Below are positions 53,011-63,019 of a stretch of DNA of 64,000 bases, in pieces (positions within the stretch are counted from its first letter, which is position 1; each line of letters opens with the position of its first letter). The notes beneath the pieces were generated by a model. That model worked only from the letters and a program-made list of their open reading frames with translations. It ran no database searches and was not told the origin of the DNA. The stretch spans positions 496,001-560,000 of the forward strand of contig JACKFF010000001.1 of the NCBI GenBank assembly GCA_020632595.1. Reading direction: 5' to 3'. This DNA comes from Nitrospiraceae bacterium (GTDB taxonomy: Bacteria; Nitrospirota; Nitrospiria; Nitrospirales; UBA8639). Both the position numbers and the translations under genes were made by a program.

Positions 53011-56000
53011 TTACCATTTGGCCACCAACTTGAACGTATGACCTGAGAACCAGATACCGTGATCATCCACACGGTAGCTGTCATCGCCCTCAACGACCAC
53101 CTGCTTAGGCTTACTTTCCTTGTGGATTGGCCAGCGCACATAAATTTTTCTATCCGTGTCTTTTGGCATATCCACATCCAGATTCAGTCGCTGATCGGTG
53201 TCATCCCACTTCGCCTGCATCATCAGGTTTCCGAAATGCGTGGGAAAATTCGAAAGGGCAATGCCATCGTCCACAAGCCATTCGCGTGGGGTACCAAACA
53301 GCAGGTTCAAGGTTTTGCTTTTATCCTCTTCCATCACGATAAGACCCCGGACAGAATTCACATAACCCGCCCCGACCCACGTATGGGGCATATCACCAAT
53401 ATAGACACCCTTGCGGCTGTCGGACAGCACAACCTCCGCAAACTCATTCCAATTGGGCGGGCGCCTGCCCTTGAACAATATTTCATGCAGGTCGAAAGCT
53501 TCCTTGCGATACCCCAGGGTTGCGAGCGCCAGAATATTCCGCACCTCGTAAGGCGTATAGGAATACGGCGTCGAACCGGCATCCCGTTCTTTCACCATCC
53601 GGTAATAGTTCCGGAACGTCCGGTCCAGGATATCTCCGGGCAGCACATGCCAGGCTTCCGTGGGAAACATGGCAATGGCAATGGAGGTCGGATCAGGAGT
53701 GCCTTTGTCCGCATCCACAGGGATATAATCCGCAGACTTCCAGGCCATCGTTTTTTCAATGGACTCCCTGACGCTTGTGGTGAAGTTTTTCGACTCCGTC
53801 CTCGCCCAGTCGGCCAAAAATTTCCGGCCCAGGATTTCCGCCATTTCAATCCCGTCCGCCCAACCGCGAATAGCCCAGAAATCATCCCAATAACTGTGCA
53901 TCGGGGTAATAAACCCTTCATGACTGATAGACGGAGGCAGGATGCCCTTCAGGCGTTCACCGGCCTCAAGATGGGCATAATGCTTCGGATCAAGCGTCCG
54001 CTCACGCAACATGACAATGTACTTCATCGCCCGGTGAACCGCATCAAAATGCTTTTCCAGAAAGCCTCTGTCACCCGTAAAACGATAGTATTCCATGATT
54101 GCATAGATAAACTGACCCTGGCTGTCCCATTCGATATTCCTCCCCCAGCCGTCATACACCTCGCCGCTGGTGAAGAGAATAGGCGGCACGAGACCGTCAG
54201 GCTCCACGCGTTCGGCATACCAGTTCAGAAAATCCCTGACCTCATCGAAAAAACCAAGCCGCATGAGCGTGGCGGAAATGATCGCGCCATCCCGCATCCA
54301 GGTCCGGTTGTAGCTGCGCGCGCCTGGCTGGATGACCACGCCATCGTTGTTCAAGAGGATATACGCTATCTGCGACTTCACGGTATTGACGACAGCCTTG
54401 TTGGCAAGCTCGAATCCCACACGGTTAAGCTTGTCGGTCCAGAAGGTCACATACTCCTTCCGCAACGTCTCGAAGTCCCCGGCCTTTTTCAGATGGGTCA
54501 GGGTCTCATGCAGAGGAGCCGCAAAGACTACCTCCTTGGATTCACCGGGTTTCAATTCGAATGCATAGGTCCAGGCTGCCGAAAGCAGTCCGGTCCCGGT
54601 CTGGTCTTCAATTGATTTGGCATCGCCCTTACCGTCTGCACCGGCGCTCAGCATGACCCTGCCTCGCAGGTGGTTGGCAATATCCCCGTGAGCATATTGC
54701 GATCCAAGAAAACTGTCGGCAGGCGAAAGGGCCAGATAGGTATTTTTGTCGTTAACCATGACCAGTTTTCCGGTTTCATGCACATACCGGATCGAATGGA
54801 TAGGCGACAATCCGCCATGTTGCCACTTGGGATTGATCTGGGCAGGCCTGAGCGTGACGATAAGGTCGCCTTTTCGTACAGTGTCGGAACGATTTTCAAG
54901 CCGATGTCGCACATAGGTCATGCTGGCATCGACAGGACCGCTGGTAATGGCCTCGGACCTGAAATGCAGTCCATTCCCCGTCTCCCATTTCACGATAGGA
55001 GCCGGCAGATACCCGTCCTGCAATTCCTGGCGTATGTTCGCCGCGACCGCAGCCGAATAGAGATTGTCCCCCTCTTTGACATAGGGCATCAGCATGGGAC
55101 CGTCGCGCCGGGATTCCAGATTGCCATACTCATCAAAGAGACTTTCCTCGGTATCTATGGGAAGGCCAACCAGCGTCCAGTAGGTCTGATAACCTCTGAC
55201 ATGTGGTGGATAATCACCGAACGGAGCCCTCCGGGCATCAAACTGATACCGGATAAAAGGGGTGAACACTTCCTTGGGGCCACGCAATGAAATATCGCTA
55301 ATCGCGAAACCGCTCCCGGCTTTCATAGGGTTCGTCAGCACAAGCCTGATGTAGCGTACCTCCGAGGGATCTTGCGGAACAAAATCGGACTGCCCCTGTG
55401 ATCCTGCCGAGACGGAGATGGAGGAGACATCCTTCCATTCCTTTCCATCCAACGAAATGGCCATATCGACCGCACCGGCATATTGCTCCCCCCAGTCGAC
55501 ACGCAATCCGGATATCGTTCTGGACTTGCGCAAATCCAGAAGCAATTCTGCCCGGTCAACCGCCTCGCTTTTCCAGACGGTATCCTTGCGGCCATCCATC
55601 AATGCCGGGGTATTCGCTCCACCACCCGCGATCACCGAGATATCGACAATGTCGTCAGTCCCTTTGATATCAAATTCCCAGAGGGAATTCCCCCAGCTTG
55701 TCGCTCTCTCCCGTGTATCCAGCCGGACATATCTCGCAGACACGGGCCGGATAAAAATATCATCCATCTGCCCGTCGCCCTCGTCGTTAATATACACCGT
55801 CGTCCACACCTGGGCATCGGTCGATACCAGGAGGTTGTATTTGCTCGAATACCCGTTCTCCCAATGCAGGGTAAAGCCGGTGATCTCCACAACCTTTCCA
55901 AGGTCAATAAGCGCCCATTCCTCATCCTTGGCCTGACTGGACCAGCGGGTCGTCATGTCACTATCCGCCAGATACCCCGGCAGAAATTCATCGCTCTGAA

Positions 56001-56130
56001 TCGAGGAAGCGGTCACCCGCCAGGTATCCTTTGCGGGGATATTGGATGCGGCCGGCGCGGCGGTCGCGGCCATCATCAGCAGGACAAGAATAGACAACAC
56101 GGTCAACACACGTCTCTTGCAAAAGGTCAT
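53011..56130 (-). CDS. Secreted (alpha/alpha)6 glycosidase with F5/8C-type domains, paralog B
   Basis: 1039 residues. Signal peptide (MMAATAAPAASN). Residues about 35-165 and 170-290 are two discoidin-like (F5/8 type C) binding domains (ADSDMTTRWSSQAKDEEWAL, DLGKVVEITGFTLHW). A beta-sandwich follows, then an (alpha/alpha)6 barrel (about 590-930) with YNRTWMRDGAIISATL, ISHEGFITPMHSYWDDFW, PDPTSIAIAMFP, YTPYEVRNILALATLGY and GDMPHTWVGAGY. The same landmarks occur in the paralog at 58780. The motif RDGA resembles GH15/GH63-type enzymes, but I cannot assign a CAZy family. Its ATG overlaps the stop of the ABC ATPase (TGATG). Confidence 0.8.
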   Translation of the reverse strand: MTFCKRRVLTVLSILVLLMMAATAAPAASNIPAKDTWRVTASSIQSDEFLPGYLADSDMTTRWSSQAKDEEWALIDLGKVVEITGFTLHWENGYSSKYNLLVSTDAQVWTTVYINDEGDGQMDDIFIRPVSARYVRLDTRERATSWGNSLWEFDIKGTDDIVDISVIAGGGANTPALMDGRKDTVWKSEAVDRAELLLDLRKSRTISGLRVDWGEQYAGAVDMAISLDGKEWKDVSSISVSAGSQGQSDFVPQDPSEVRYIRLVLTNPMKAGSGFAISDISLRGPKEVFTPFIRYQFDARRAPFGDYPPHVRGYQTYWTLVGLPIDTEESLFDEYGNLESRRDGPMLMPYVKEGDNLYSAAVAANIRQELQDGYLPAPIVKWETGNGLHFRSEAITSGPVDASMTYVRHRLENRSDTVRKGDLIVTLRPAQINPKWQHGGLSPIHSIRYVHETGKLVMVNDKNTYLALSPADSFLGSQYAHGDIANHLRGRVMLSAGADGKGDAKSIEDQTGTGLLSAAWTYAFELKPGESKEVVFAAPLHETLTHLKKAGDFETLRKEYVTFWTDKLNRVGFELANKAVVNTVKSQIAYILLNNDGVVIQPGARSYNRTWMRDGAIISATLMRLGFFDEVRDFLNWYAERVEPDGLVPPILFTSGEVYDGWGRNIEWDSQGQFIYAIMEYYRFTGDRGFLEKHFDAVHRAMKYIVMLRERTLDPKHYAHLEAGERLKGILPPSISHEGFITPMHSYWDDFWAIRGWADGIEMAEILGRKFLADWARTESKNFTTSVRESIEKTMAWKSADYIPVDADKGTPDPTSIAIAMFPTEAWHVLPGDILDRTFRNYYRMVKERDAGSTPYSYTPYEVRNILALATLGYRKEAFDLHEILFKGRRPPNWNEFAEVVLSDSRKGVYIGDMPHTWVGAGYVNSVRGLIVMEEDKSKTLNLLFGTPREWLVDDGIALSNFPTHFGNLMMQAKWDDTDQRLNLDVDMPKDTDRKIYVRWPIHKESKPKQVVVEGDDSYRVDDHGIWFSGHTFKLVAKW

Positions 56131-57254
56131 CAGTGATCTCCCTGACTTGTCATGAGGTTTTCGGAAGGTTTGCGCCGAAGCTGCCTTCCGTCTTTCCCGA
56201 AAAGATGGCAGTGGTCTGCCGCCATACCTACCGTCAGCCGGTCGCCTTTCGCGAAACCGAAATCGCCGGATGCGCGGAATATCAGCAGGCCTTCGGCATC
56301 CGGTGTGTCCAGATAGACATAGGAATGGCTGCCGAGTGGCTCAACCAGCATGATCTGCGTCTCGACGAGGTTGTGCGCACCCCCCGTCGCCAGATGCTCG
56401 GGACGAATGCCGAGCGTGACCGGAGTATCAGGGGGCAATGCTCCGGCAACGCCATTCACCTGGATCGTCGCTCCACTGTGAAGTCGGATCGTTGTGATAT
56501 CCTGGCGATGATCCACCACCACCCCGGCCAGGAAATTCATGGCCGGCGATCCGATAAAGCCGGCAACAAAGCGGTTGGCAGGATACTTATACAGGTCATT
56601 GGGGGAACCCGTCTGTTCAATACATCCATCTCGGAGTACCACGATCCGATCCGCCAACGTCATCGCCTCAACCTGGTCATGCGTGACATAGATCATGGTG
56701 GTGGCAAGCGTCTCGTGCAGTCGTGCAATCTCATGGCGCATCTTCACACGAAGAGAGGCATCCAGATTGGAAAGCGGTTCATCAAAGAGGAAGATTCGCG
56801 GACGCCTGACGATCGCCCGGCCAATAGCCGTGCGCTGACGCTGTCCACCGGAAAGCTCTTTCGGTTTCCGCTCAAGCAGCGCGGTCAGGCCGAGTGTCTC
56901 GGCAGCCCCGCGCACCGCCTGGTCAATTTCTGCGGCTGAAGCTCCGGCAATTTTCATCCCGAAGCTCATGTTGTCATAGACCGTCATATGCGGATACAGC
57001 GCATAGGACTGAAACACCATCGCAATACCGCGCTCGGAAGGGGGAAACTTCGAGACATCGGTCTCACCGATTGTGATGGTCCCCGTATCGATCTCTTCGA
57101 GGCCCGCAATGGTACGCAACAGCGTTGACTTGCCGCAACCCGAGGGACCGACAATGACCGCAAACTCGCCATCGGCGACATCAAGGTCAATTCCCGACAA
57201 CACGGCGGTCTTGCCAAAACGTTTGTGAATATTTCGCAGGGTCAGACTGGCCAT
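56130..57254 (-). CDS. Sugar ABC transporter ATP-binding protein (MalK/UgpC type)
   Basis: 374 residues from ATG 57254, one base after the stop of the GH1 gene; the open frame extends into that gene. Walker A GPSGCGKST at 36-44, Q-loop MVFQSYALYPHMTVYDN, signature LSGGQRQRTAIGRA, Walker B RIFLFDEPLSNLD and H-loop YVTHDQVEAMTLAD are intact. The C-terminal TOBE region (about 240-370) includes LGIRPEHL, typical of carbohydrate importers. It would energise the two permeases at 61917 and 63020. Permease genes and ATPase are split by two hydrolase genes, an unusual order. Confidence 0.92.
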   Translation of the reverse strand: MASLTLRNIHKRFGKTAVLSGIDLDVADGEFAVIVGPSGCGKSTLLRTIAGLEEIDTGTITIGETDVSKFPPSERGIAMVFQSYALYPHMTVYDNMSFGMKIAGASAAEIDQAVRGAAETLGLTALLERKPKELSGGQRQRTAIGRAIVRRPRIFLFDEPLSNLDASLRVKMRHEIARLHETLATTMIYVTHDQVEAMTLADRIVVLRDGCIEQTGSPNDLYKYPANRFVAGFIGSPAMNFLAGVVVDHRQDITTIRLHSGATIQVNGVAGALPPDTPVTLGIRPEHLATGGAHNLVETQIMLVEPLGSHSYVYLDTPDAEGLLIFRASGDFGFAKGDRLTVGMAADHCHLFGKDGRQLRRKPSENLMTSQGDH

Positions 57255-57255
57255 G

Positions 57256-58635
57256 TTAGGCATGCACGGAAAGAGGCAGAAAGGGTTCGTCCAGAACCGC
57301 ACCATTGGATTCGATAATTTTCGAATAATACCGGGCTGTATCCTTCGGCGTGCGCTCGAGAGTCTCAAAATCGACATGAACAATGCCGAATCGCTTGGCA
57401 TACCCGAAGGACCATTCATAGTTGTCCATCAGAGACCAGGCCATATATCCCCGCACATCGACGCCTTTCTCAATCGCGGTCCGGACCGCGCACAGATGCT
57501 GGTTCAGGTAGTGCATCCGTACCGGGTCAATGACCCGTCCATGAATCGCTTTCGGCGGATCAAAGAAGGCCGAGCCATTCTCGGTGATATACAGCGGCAT
57601 TTCACCATACCGATTTTTGAGCCAGAGGAGCGTATCGGAAAGCCCCTCCGGATAGACCTCCCACCCGGTTTCCGTGTAGGTCTTGTGGGGTTGGCGAACC
57701 GTCCTGGCCCTGACAGGCAAACAGTCCGGGCCATCACCTGTCACGGCACGCGTGTAATAATTCAGCCCGACAAAATCGATCTTCTGACAAATAAGCTCGA
57801 AGTCCTTGGCAGGCCATTCCGGCCAGGCGTCACCGAAGATCTCCGTCATTTCCTCCGGATAGGATCCCAGGAGCGCGGGATCTAAAAACTGCCGGTTCAT
57901 ATACGCATCCGCACGATTGGTAGCCGCCAGATCTTTCGGATCATCCGACGCCGGATACTTCGGCTCGATATTCACCACCAGGCCGATCTCATGAGCCCCG
58001 ACCGCACGATAGGCCTGAACGGCCGCACCATGGGCGCGCATCAGATGATGCGCGGCAACCGGCGCTTCATAGTGACAGGAATGCCCTGGGGCCAGGACGC
58101 CATGCAAATAGCCGCCATCCGTGACCACCCAGGGTTCATTGAGTGTCGTCCATTTTTTAACCCGGCCATCCAACCGCCGGTACATCGCCTCCCCATAATC
58201 GGCAAACCAATGCGCAATGTCCGGATTCAGCCATCCGCCAAGATCATCCAACGCTGCGGGCAAATCCCAGTGATACAATGTCAGGAGCGGTTCGATCCCG
58301 GCTTCCAGAAGGCCGTCAACAAGCCTTTCGTAAAAATCCAGGCCCTTCTCATTCAGGCTTCCTTTGCCTTCAGGAAAAATACGCGCCCAGGCCACCGAAA
58401 ACCGATAGGCCTGCAATCCCAGCTCCTTCATGAGCGCGATATCCTCACGCCAGCGATGATAATGATCGCAGGCGACGTCGCCGGTATCGCCATTCAGGAT
58501 ATTTCCCGGCGTGTGGGCGAAACGCTGCCAGATGCTTGGACCTGCACCATCGGCCAGCGGGGCCCCCTCAACCTGGTAGGCCGATGTAGCAGCACCCCAG
58601 AGAAACCCTTCGGGAAATGTCGCGTGTTTTTTCAT
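57256..58635 (-). CDS. Family 1 beta-glucosidase
   Basis: 459 residues, standard length. FPEGFLWGAATSAYQVEGA at the N-terminus; acid/base Glu167 in TTLNEPW and nucleophile Glu352 in YITENGSAF; GYMAWSLMDNYEWSFGY near the C-terminus. No signal peptide, so it works in the cytoplasm on imported beta-linked oligosaccharides. AAGGA precedes the start. Lies between the two secreted glycosidases' genes in the operon, which implies that the released and imported product has a beta-glycosidic bond. Confidence 0.95.
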   Translation of the reverse strand: MKKHATFPEGFLWGAATSAYQVEGAPLADGAGPSIWQRFAHTPGNILNGDTGDVACDHYHRWREDIALMKELGLQAYRFSVAWARIFPEGKGSLNEKGLDFYERLVDGLLEAGIEPLLTLYHWDLPAALDDLGGWLNPDIAHWFADYGEAMYRRLDGRVKKWTTLNEPWVVTDGGYLHGVLAPGHSCHYEAPVAAHHLMRAHGAAVQAYRAVGAHEIGLVVNIEPKYPASDDPKDLAATNRADAYMNRQFLDPALLGSYPEEMTEIFGDAWPEWPAKDFELICQKIDFVGLNYYTRAVTGDGPDCLPVRARTVRQPHKTYTETGWEVYPEGLSDTLLWLKNRYGEMPLYITENGSAFFDPPKAIHGRVIDPVRMHYLNQHLCAVRTAIEKGVDVRGYMAWSLMDNYEWSFGYAKRFGIVHVDFETLERTPKDTARYYSKIIESNGAVLDEPFLPLSVHA

Positions 58636-58779
58636 CTACGTTTATCCTTTTTTTCTTTCTCTGATTTTTCCATGGGTCACATTCTTCTCGTGCTCCCCTT
58701 GCGACAGACATCAGCCTGGAATTCCTCTTCTTTGCAAGGAGGAGACAAAGGTGGGGAACCCATTCGCAGCAGCTGGTTT

Positions 58780-61700
58780 TTATGGGGATGTCCAGCGAAC
58801 GTCCAGATGCCTTCCATTGAATGTTACCCTGACGTCGCCCTTCAGTGAAGCTGGGAGAACATAACCGCCGGGTGGCATGGTCGATCCTAGCAAATCAATG
58901 TGCACCTGCCCGCCTTCATCACGTGCCGCATAGGACACTTCGCCATACGGAGTTCTCAGCCCCTGCACCCGGATGCCTTCACCCTGCAACCAATTTCGCG
59001 GCAGACCCGCCCCGATGACCAGTGAGCCGGCTTCTGTATCAGCATACACAAACAGATCAAGCACCGCCCGGATGAAATCCGATCCCACCCAGGTATGGGG
59101 CATATCACCAATAAAACGCGGATCCCGTTCAAGCCGGCCGATCACCTCGCTCCATTGGTTCCACGCGGCCGGGCGACGGTCCCGCATATAGAAATCAAGC
59201 AGGGCATGAGCACGTTCCAGCTCACCCAACCGCACAAGCGCGCTCACCTGACGGAATTCATAAGGCGTATAGACCGTCCACGCCTTGGTGCCATCGCGCC
59301 GCGCCACAAATTCGGACCAGGCTTTTTCAAATGTGGCTATCAGCAACTCTCGTGGCAGGGCTGCTGCCGCCCCGGTCGGCGAAAGCGCGATCGTTGTGGA
59401 CGTCGGGTCAAAATCTTTCCGGTCTGCGGCCCCCGGCACATGACCGAGTTCTTCGCCCAACAAACTGACTGACGCGCTGATATCTGCGGCAAATTCAGCG
59501 GCATCGGCTTTGATGTCGGCTGCGCGGTCAGGATGACCCAGTTCCTCAGCAAGAAACGCCGCATCATGCAATCCTTTCAGACCCCAGAAATTATCCCAGA
59601 ATGAATAGGCCGGACGGTCTAAATACCCTTCATGGCTCACCGAGGCCGGTAACAGACCATAGAATGCCTTGCGATCATCTTGACGGTTATGCTCCGTGCG
59701 TTCCGACAGCCTCAAGGCATCGAGGGCCGCCGCTGCCTTGTCCACATGGGGCCACATCATCTCGGCAAACGCACGGTCTCCGGTGTACCGGTAAATATCC
59801 ACAATCAGAAAAATCAACTCTCCATGGCTGTCATTCTCCACAACCGGATCCGCGCCACGCTTGTCCACGCAGCAGGGAACTCTGCCACTGGAGAACTGGT
59901 GCGGTGCGTACCAGCGGGCATACTCAACAGCAGGGTCGTTGTGCCCGAGACGCAGGAAACTTTCACTCATCATCGCGCCATCACGTATCCACGAACGGGC
60001 ATAGGTTCGTGGACCCGGACGCAGTGCCGGTCCGTCGCGCGTGATCATCATATGAGCCAATGCGGTTTTCAGGCTATTGAGCATCGGCATGGAATCAGGC
60101 GGGCCTGAAATGTTCACCTGATTGAGAATTTCAAGCCATTCCCCGGCTGCGGCCTTTTCTCCGGCATCAATGGCCTCGCGGTTCAGGTCGGGCGCACGCC
60201 CGCTCTCGGAACCGAGCACGGTGACGACAGAAACTTCACGAACCTCATCCGGCTTCAGAGCAACATTAAAATACATGACGCCGGACCCGAAGCCTCCCGG
60301 CGCCACCAGGCTTTGCGACACCGTGCCGGCCCCGGCATCCTGCACATGCGGGAACCCGGCCCGCTCAAATTCCGCGAGTGACACATGGTCCGGCTTCAGC
60401 TCAGGATACACGGACCAGTCACCATTCACCTGAAATGCGGCACCATCCCAGCCGATCTGATCAATGTTGCTGACACCACCCACAAGGTTCAGAATCTGCG
60501 TAGGCGGATCGACCTGCAAGGGGCGGATGGCAAGAGCCAGGGTGAGCGTTCGGGAAATCGTACCGGTATTGACCACACGATATCTGGTCACCACATCCCG
60601 GGCATGGCCGTCCGTTCCCCCATCTCGTCCAGTGGGAACAGGCGGACGATGAGCACTGATCTCCAATGCGAGACCCTCATGGATCCGGCGCACTCGGGGC
60701 AAGGGGAGATAGTCATCCAGCAGACTGTGGTGATGTTCGCCGTCGGCCCAGCTCAACACCGACCCATTCTCAAGAAGAAACGGTTCAATCGAGAACGCGC
60801 CGGGGCCCGGTTCCATGGCGCCATCCTCAGACAGCAAGGCCGACCGGCCACCCTCTGGAGGGCCAACGATGGTCCAGTAAATCTGCTCACCAAGGAAACT
60901 GCGCGGATACGATCCCTTGTTGGCGTCCCTGGCTAAGGACAGGAGAAATCGATTGTCATCCTGCCCGAATTCCGGTGGTTCAATCCGCGCTTCCAGCAAG
61001 CCGACCCGTCCACCTGCTGACGGAGTCAGTGAAAGGCGAACAAAACGCCCGAACGCCTCTGCCGTTCGCACATACCCGATCGTTCCTGACGAGGAAGGTC
61101 CGGTACCCAATTCCCAGTGCGGCGTGGTCCAGGCTGTTCCGTCTTCAGAAAGGGCCATGTCCATCGCTTCGGGCATTTGACCCTCCGCCCATCGCAAGGT
61201 CAGTCCGCCAAGATCGCGCAAATAGCCCAGATCAAATATGAGTTCCGTGGGTGTGTCGGCAGTCCAGGAGGTTTCCTTATTACCGTCAACGACGGCAGGG
61301 GCAGGGATGTCGCCGGCCATTACCACAACCGGCGGAATCACGGCGGGCGGCTCAGGAAGTGGCCGCATCCGGAGGGTATCGAACTCGACCGTCCCCTTGT
61401 CACCGGTGTCGCCAAGAATCACAAATTCAAATTTGGCGATGGTGTTGAGATCATGGTTCTCGATCGGCCCCCAGGCAAAATGGATATCGCTTCGCCGGAT
61501 ACGAACGGTTGTCCAGTCATCAGGAAATTCGTAATCATGAAACTGCTTCCACCAGACATTCGCTCCACTCTCATCCACCAGCCGAATCTCAAAAGTAGAT
61601 TGTGGGGCATGCCCCCTGAGCCTGAATGCGATCTCGAAATTGTTCGACAGATCGAGTTGAAGGGCCCGATGGAGATTGGCGGTCCCGGCGGTTCGAAGTT

Positions 61701-61920
61701 CATAGGACAGTTGAAGCGCATTGCCCTTCACGCCTTCTGCCATCCTGATCGAGGCCTCGCTATATTCCGTGGCGATGGTCTTCCATTCCCCGACATGCTC
61801 AAAACCGTCAAGTAACCGAAAATCATTCGCGGCGGTCTCCTCCCCAAACGCGCACACCGGCAAAAACACCCAGACCAGGCCGACAAAGAGGAAGCCGGCT
61901 GCACGCCACACACTTCTCAT
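58780..61920 (-). CDS. Secreted (alpha/alpha)6 glycosidase, paralog A
   Basis: 1046 residues. Signal peptide ends near PVCAFGEE. Residues about 30-190 resemble a CBM11-like/carbohydrate-binding sandwich (LLDGFEHVGEWKTIATEY, WTTVRIRRSDIHFAWGP), 205-310 a discoidin-like domain. The barrel (about 620-960) has YARSWIRDGAMMSESF, SHEGYLDRPAYSFWDNFW, DPTSTTIALSP, YTPYEFRQVSALVRLG and GDMPHTWVGSDF, lined up with paralog B. ATG 61920 overlaps the stop of the permease (ATGA). The different binding modules of A and B suggest different parts of one glycan. CAZy family unassigned. Confidence 0.8.
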   Translation of the reverse strand: MRSVWRAAGFLFVGLVWVFLPVCAFGEETAANDFRLLDGFEHVGEWKTIATEYSEASIRMAEGVKGNALQLSYELRTAGTANLHRALQLDLSNNFEIAFRLRGHAPQSTFEIRLVDESGANVWWKQFHDYEFPDDWTTVRIRRSDIHFAWGPIENHDLNTIAKFEFVILGDTGDKGTVEFDTLRMRPLPEPPAVIPPVVVMAGDIPAPAVVDGNKETSWTADTPTELIFDLGYLRDLGGLTLRWAEGQMPEAMDMALSEDGTAWTTPHWELGTGPSSSGTIGYVRTAEAFGRFVRLSLTPSAGGRVGLLEARIEPPEFGQDDNRFLLSLARDANKGSYPRSFLGEQIYWTIVGPPEGGRSALLSEDGAMEPGPGAFSIEPFLLENGSVLSWADGEHHHSLLDDYLPLPRVRRIHEGLALEISAHRPPVPTGRDGGTDGHARDVVTRYRVVNTGTISRTLTLALAIRPLQVDPPTQILNLVGGVSNIDQIGWDGAAFQVNGDWSVYPELKPDHVSLAEFERAGFPHVQDAGAGTVSQSLVAPGGFGSGVMYFNVALKPDEVREVSVVTVLGSESGRAPDLNREAIDAGEKAAAGEWLEILNQVNISGPPDSMPMLNSLKTALAHMMITRDGPALRPGPRTYARSWIRDGAMMSESFLRLGHNDPAVEYARWYAPHQFSSGRVPCCVDKRGADPVVENDSHGELIFLIVDIYRYTGDRAFAEMMWPHVDKAAAALDALRLSERTEHNRQDDRKAFYGLLPASVSHEGYLDRPAYSFWDNFWGLKGLHDAAFLAEELGHPDRAADIKADAAEFAADISASVSLLGEELGHVPGAADRKDFDPTSTTIALSPTGAAAALPRELLIATFEKAWSEFVARRDGTKAWTVYTPYEFRQVSALVRLGELERAHALLDFYMRDRRPAAWNQWSEVIGRLERDPRFIGDMPHTWVGSDFIRAVLDLFVYADTEAGSLVIGAGLPRNWLQGEGIRVQGLRTPYGEVSYAARDEGGQVHIDLLGSTMPPGGYVLPASLKGDVRVTFNGRHLDVRWTSP

Positions 61921-62753
61921 CCTTTAACACTTCCCGCAAGATTTCCACTCATATAAAAACGCTGAAGCATCAGAAACAGAATCAGGACCGGGGTCACGGT
62001 GATCACCGCACCGGCCATCATCAGTTCGACATCCTGCACATGCTCCCGTGACAAAGAGGCCAGCGCAATCGGCAGAGTATACTTGTCGCTATCGGTCAGG
62101 ACGATCAGCGGCCATAAAAAATCATTCCATGCAGCCATAAAAGTAAACAGCCCCAGTGTAATCAGAATGGGTGTCAGTAGCGGCACCACAACCGAACGGA
62201 AAATGCGTAGTTCACTGGCCCCTTCAATTCGGGCCGACTCGATCAGTTCCGTCGGAATGGACAAGGCATACTGCCGTACCAGGAATATACCAAATATGCT
62301 GGCCACAAAGGGGATCAGCACACCGATCCAGCTATTCACCAACCCCATCCCTTTCAACATCAAAAACAACGGAATCATGGACACCTGGGCCGGAATCACC
62401 AGGGCACTCAACAGCCCGCGGAACAACAGGTGTCGCCCCTTGAACTCCAGTTTGGCAAACGCATATCCGGCAGCCACATTGAACGTCAGTGACAACAGGG
62501 TAGCCGCCGTCGCGACAAACAAAGAATTCAAGAAGTTCCTTCCCATGCTGGAATATTCAAAGAGCTTAATATAATTGGCGAGGGTCGGATGCTCCGGCAA
62601 CAGCGGCGGCGGAAAATTGCTGGCCTCTCCCGGAGCCATAAAGGACACACTCAACATCCACAGCAACGGGATCAGGGAAAACGCGGCCAGAAACGACAAG
62701 CCGACATTCACCCCTGACCCTCGGCACAGATGTCTCACCGACTTACCGATCAT
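61917..62753 (-). CDS. Sugar ABC transporter permease (MalG type)
   Basis: 278 residues, six hydrophobic segments and the EAA loop ELIESARIEGASELRIF followed by VVPLLTP, which docks the ATPase. YSSMGRNFLNSLFVATAAT is typical of MalG-like partners. It pairs with the MalF-type permease, but a ~265-base repeat-like insertion lies between the two genes, so their coupling is looser than usual. Its stop overlaps the start of paralog A. Confidence 0.92.
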   Translation of the reverse strand: MIGKSVRHLCRGSGVNVGLSFLAAFSLIPLLWMLSVSFMAPGEASNFPPPLLPEHPTLANYIKLFEYSSMGRNFLNSLFVATAATLLSLTFNVAAGYAFAKLEFKGRHLLFRGLLSALVIPAQVSMIPLFLMLKGMGLVNSWIGVLIPFVASIFGIFLVRQYALSIPTELIESARIEGASELRIFRSVVVPLLTPILITLGLFTFMAAWNDFLWPLIVLTDSDKYTLPIALASLSREHVQDVELMMAGAVITVTPVLILFLMLQRFYMSGNLAGSVKG

Positions 62754-63019
62754 TCAGAACTTATGCCTCCACACTATTTATATGCATCCCTGAAAGTTTT
62801 GACTCTCCTGCTCCGACGCCTGCCGGCTGGCCCAAGGGAGGGACGCTCTTATCCCTGGCGGACCTTGTTTGAGCCCGGCGAGTTGGGCCGCCCTCCGCAA
62901 GTTTGCGTCCCTCCCCTCTCATAAGGCCAGACGGGGCGTCACTGGTTTTGGCCACTTTTGCCGAAACAAAAGTGGCTCGGCTGCCGGGCCGAAACCCGGC
63001 AACACAGAATGAACCAAAC
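62754..63019. repeat. Repeat-like insertion between the permease genes
   Basis: 266 bases with several inverted blocks: GTTTCGGCCCGGCAGCCGAG, CCACTTTTGTTTCGGCAAAA and GTGG (hairpin CCACTTTTG / CAAAAGTGG), GGGACGC near both ends of the middle part. No gene. The block around the hairpin resembles a repeat that I associate with many bacterial genomes. Only this copy is in the window. Confidence 0.55.

Noticed and set aside
53059..54615. 518-codon plus-strand open frame
   Set aside because: Antisense to the conserved glycosidase paralog B; GC-rich genes commonly give long antisense frames.
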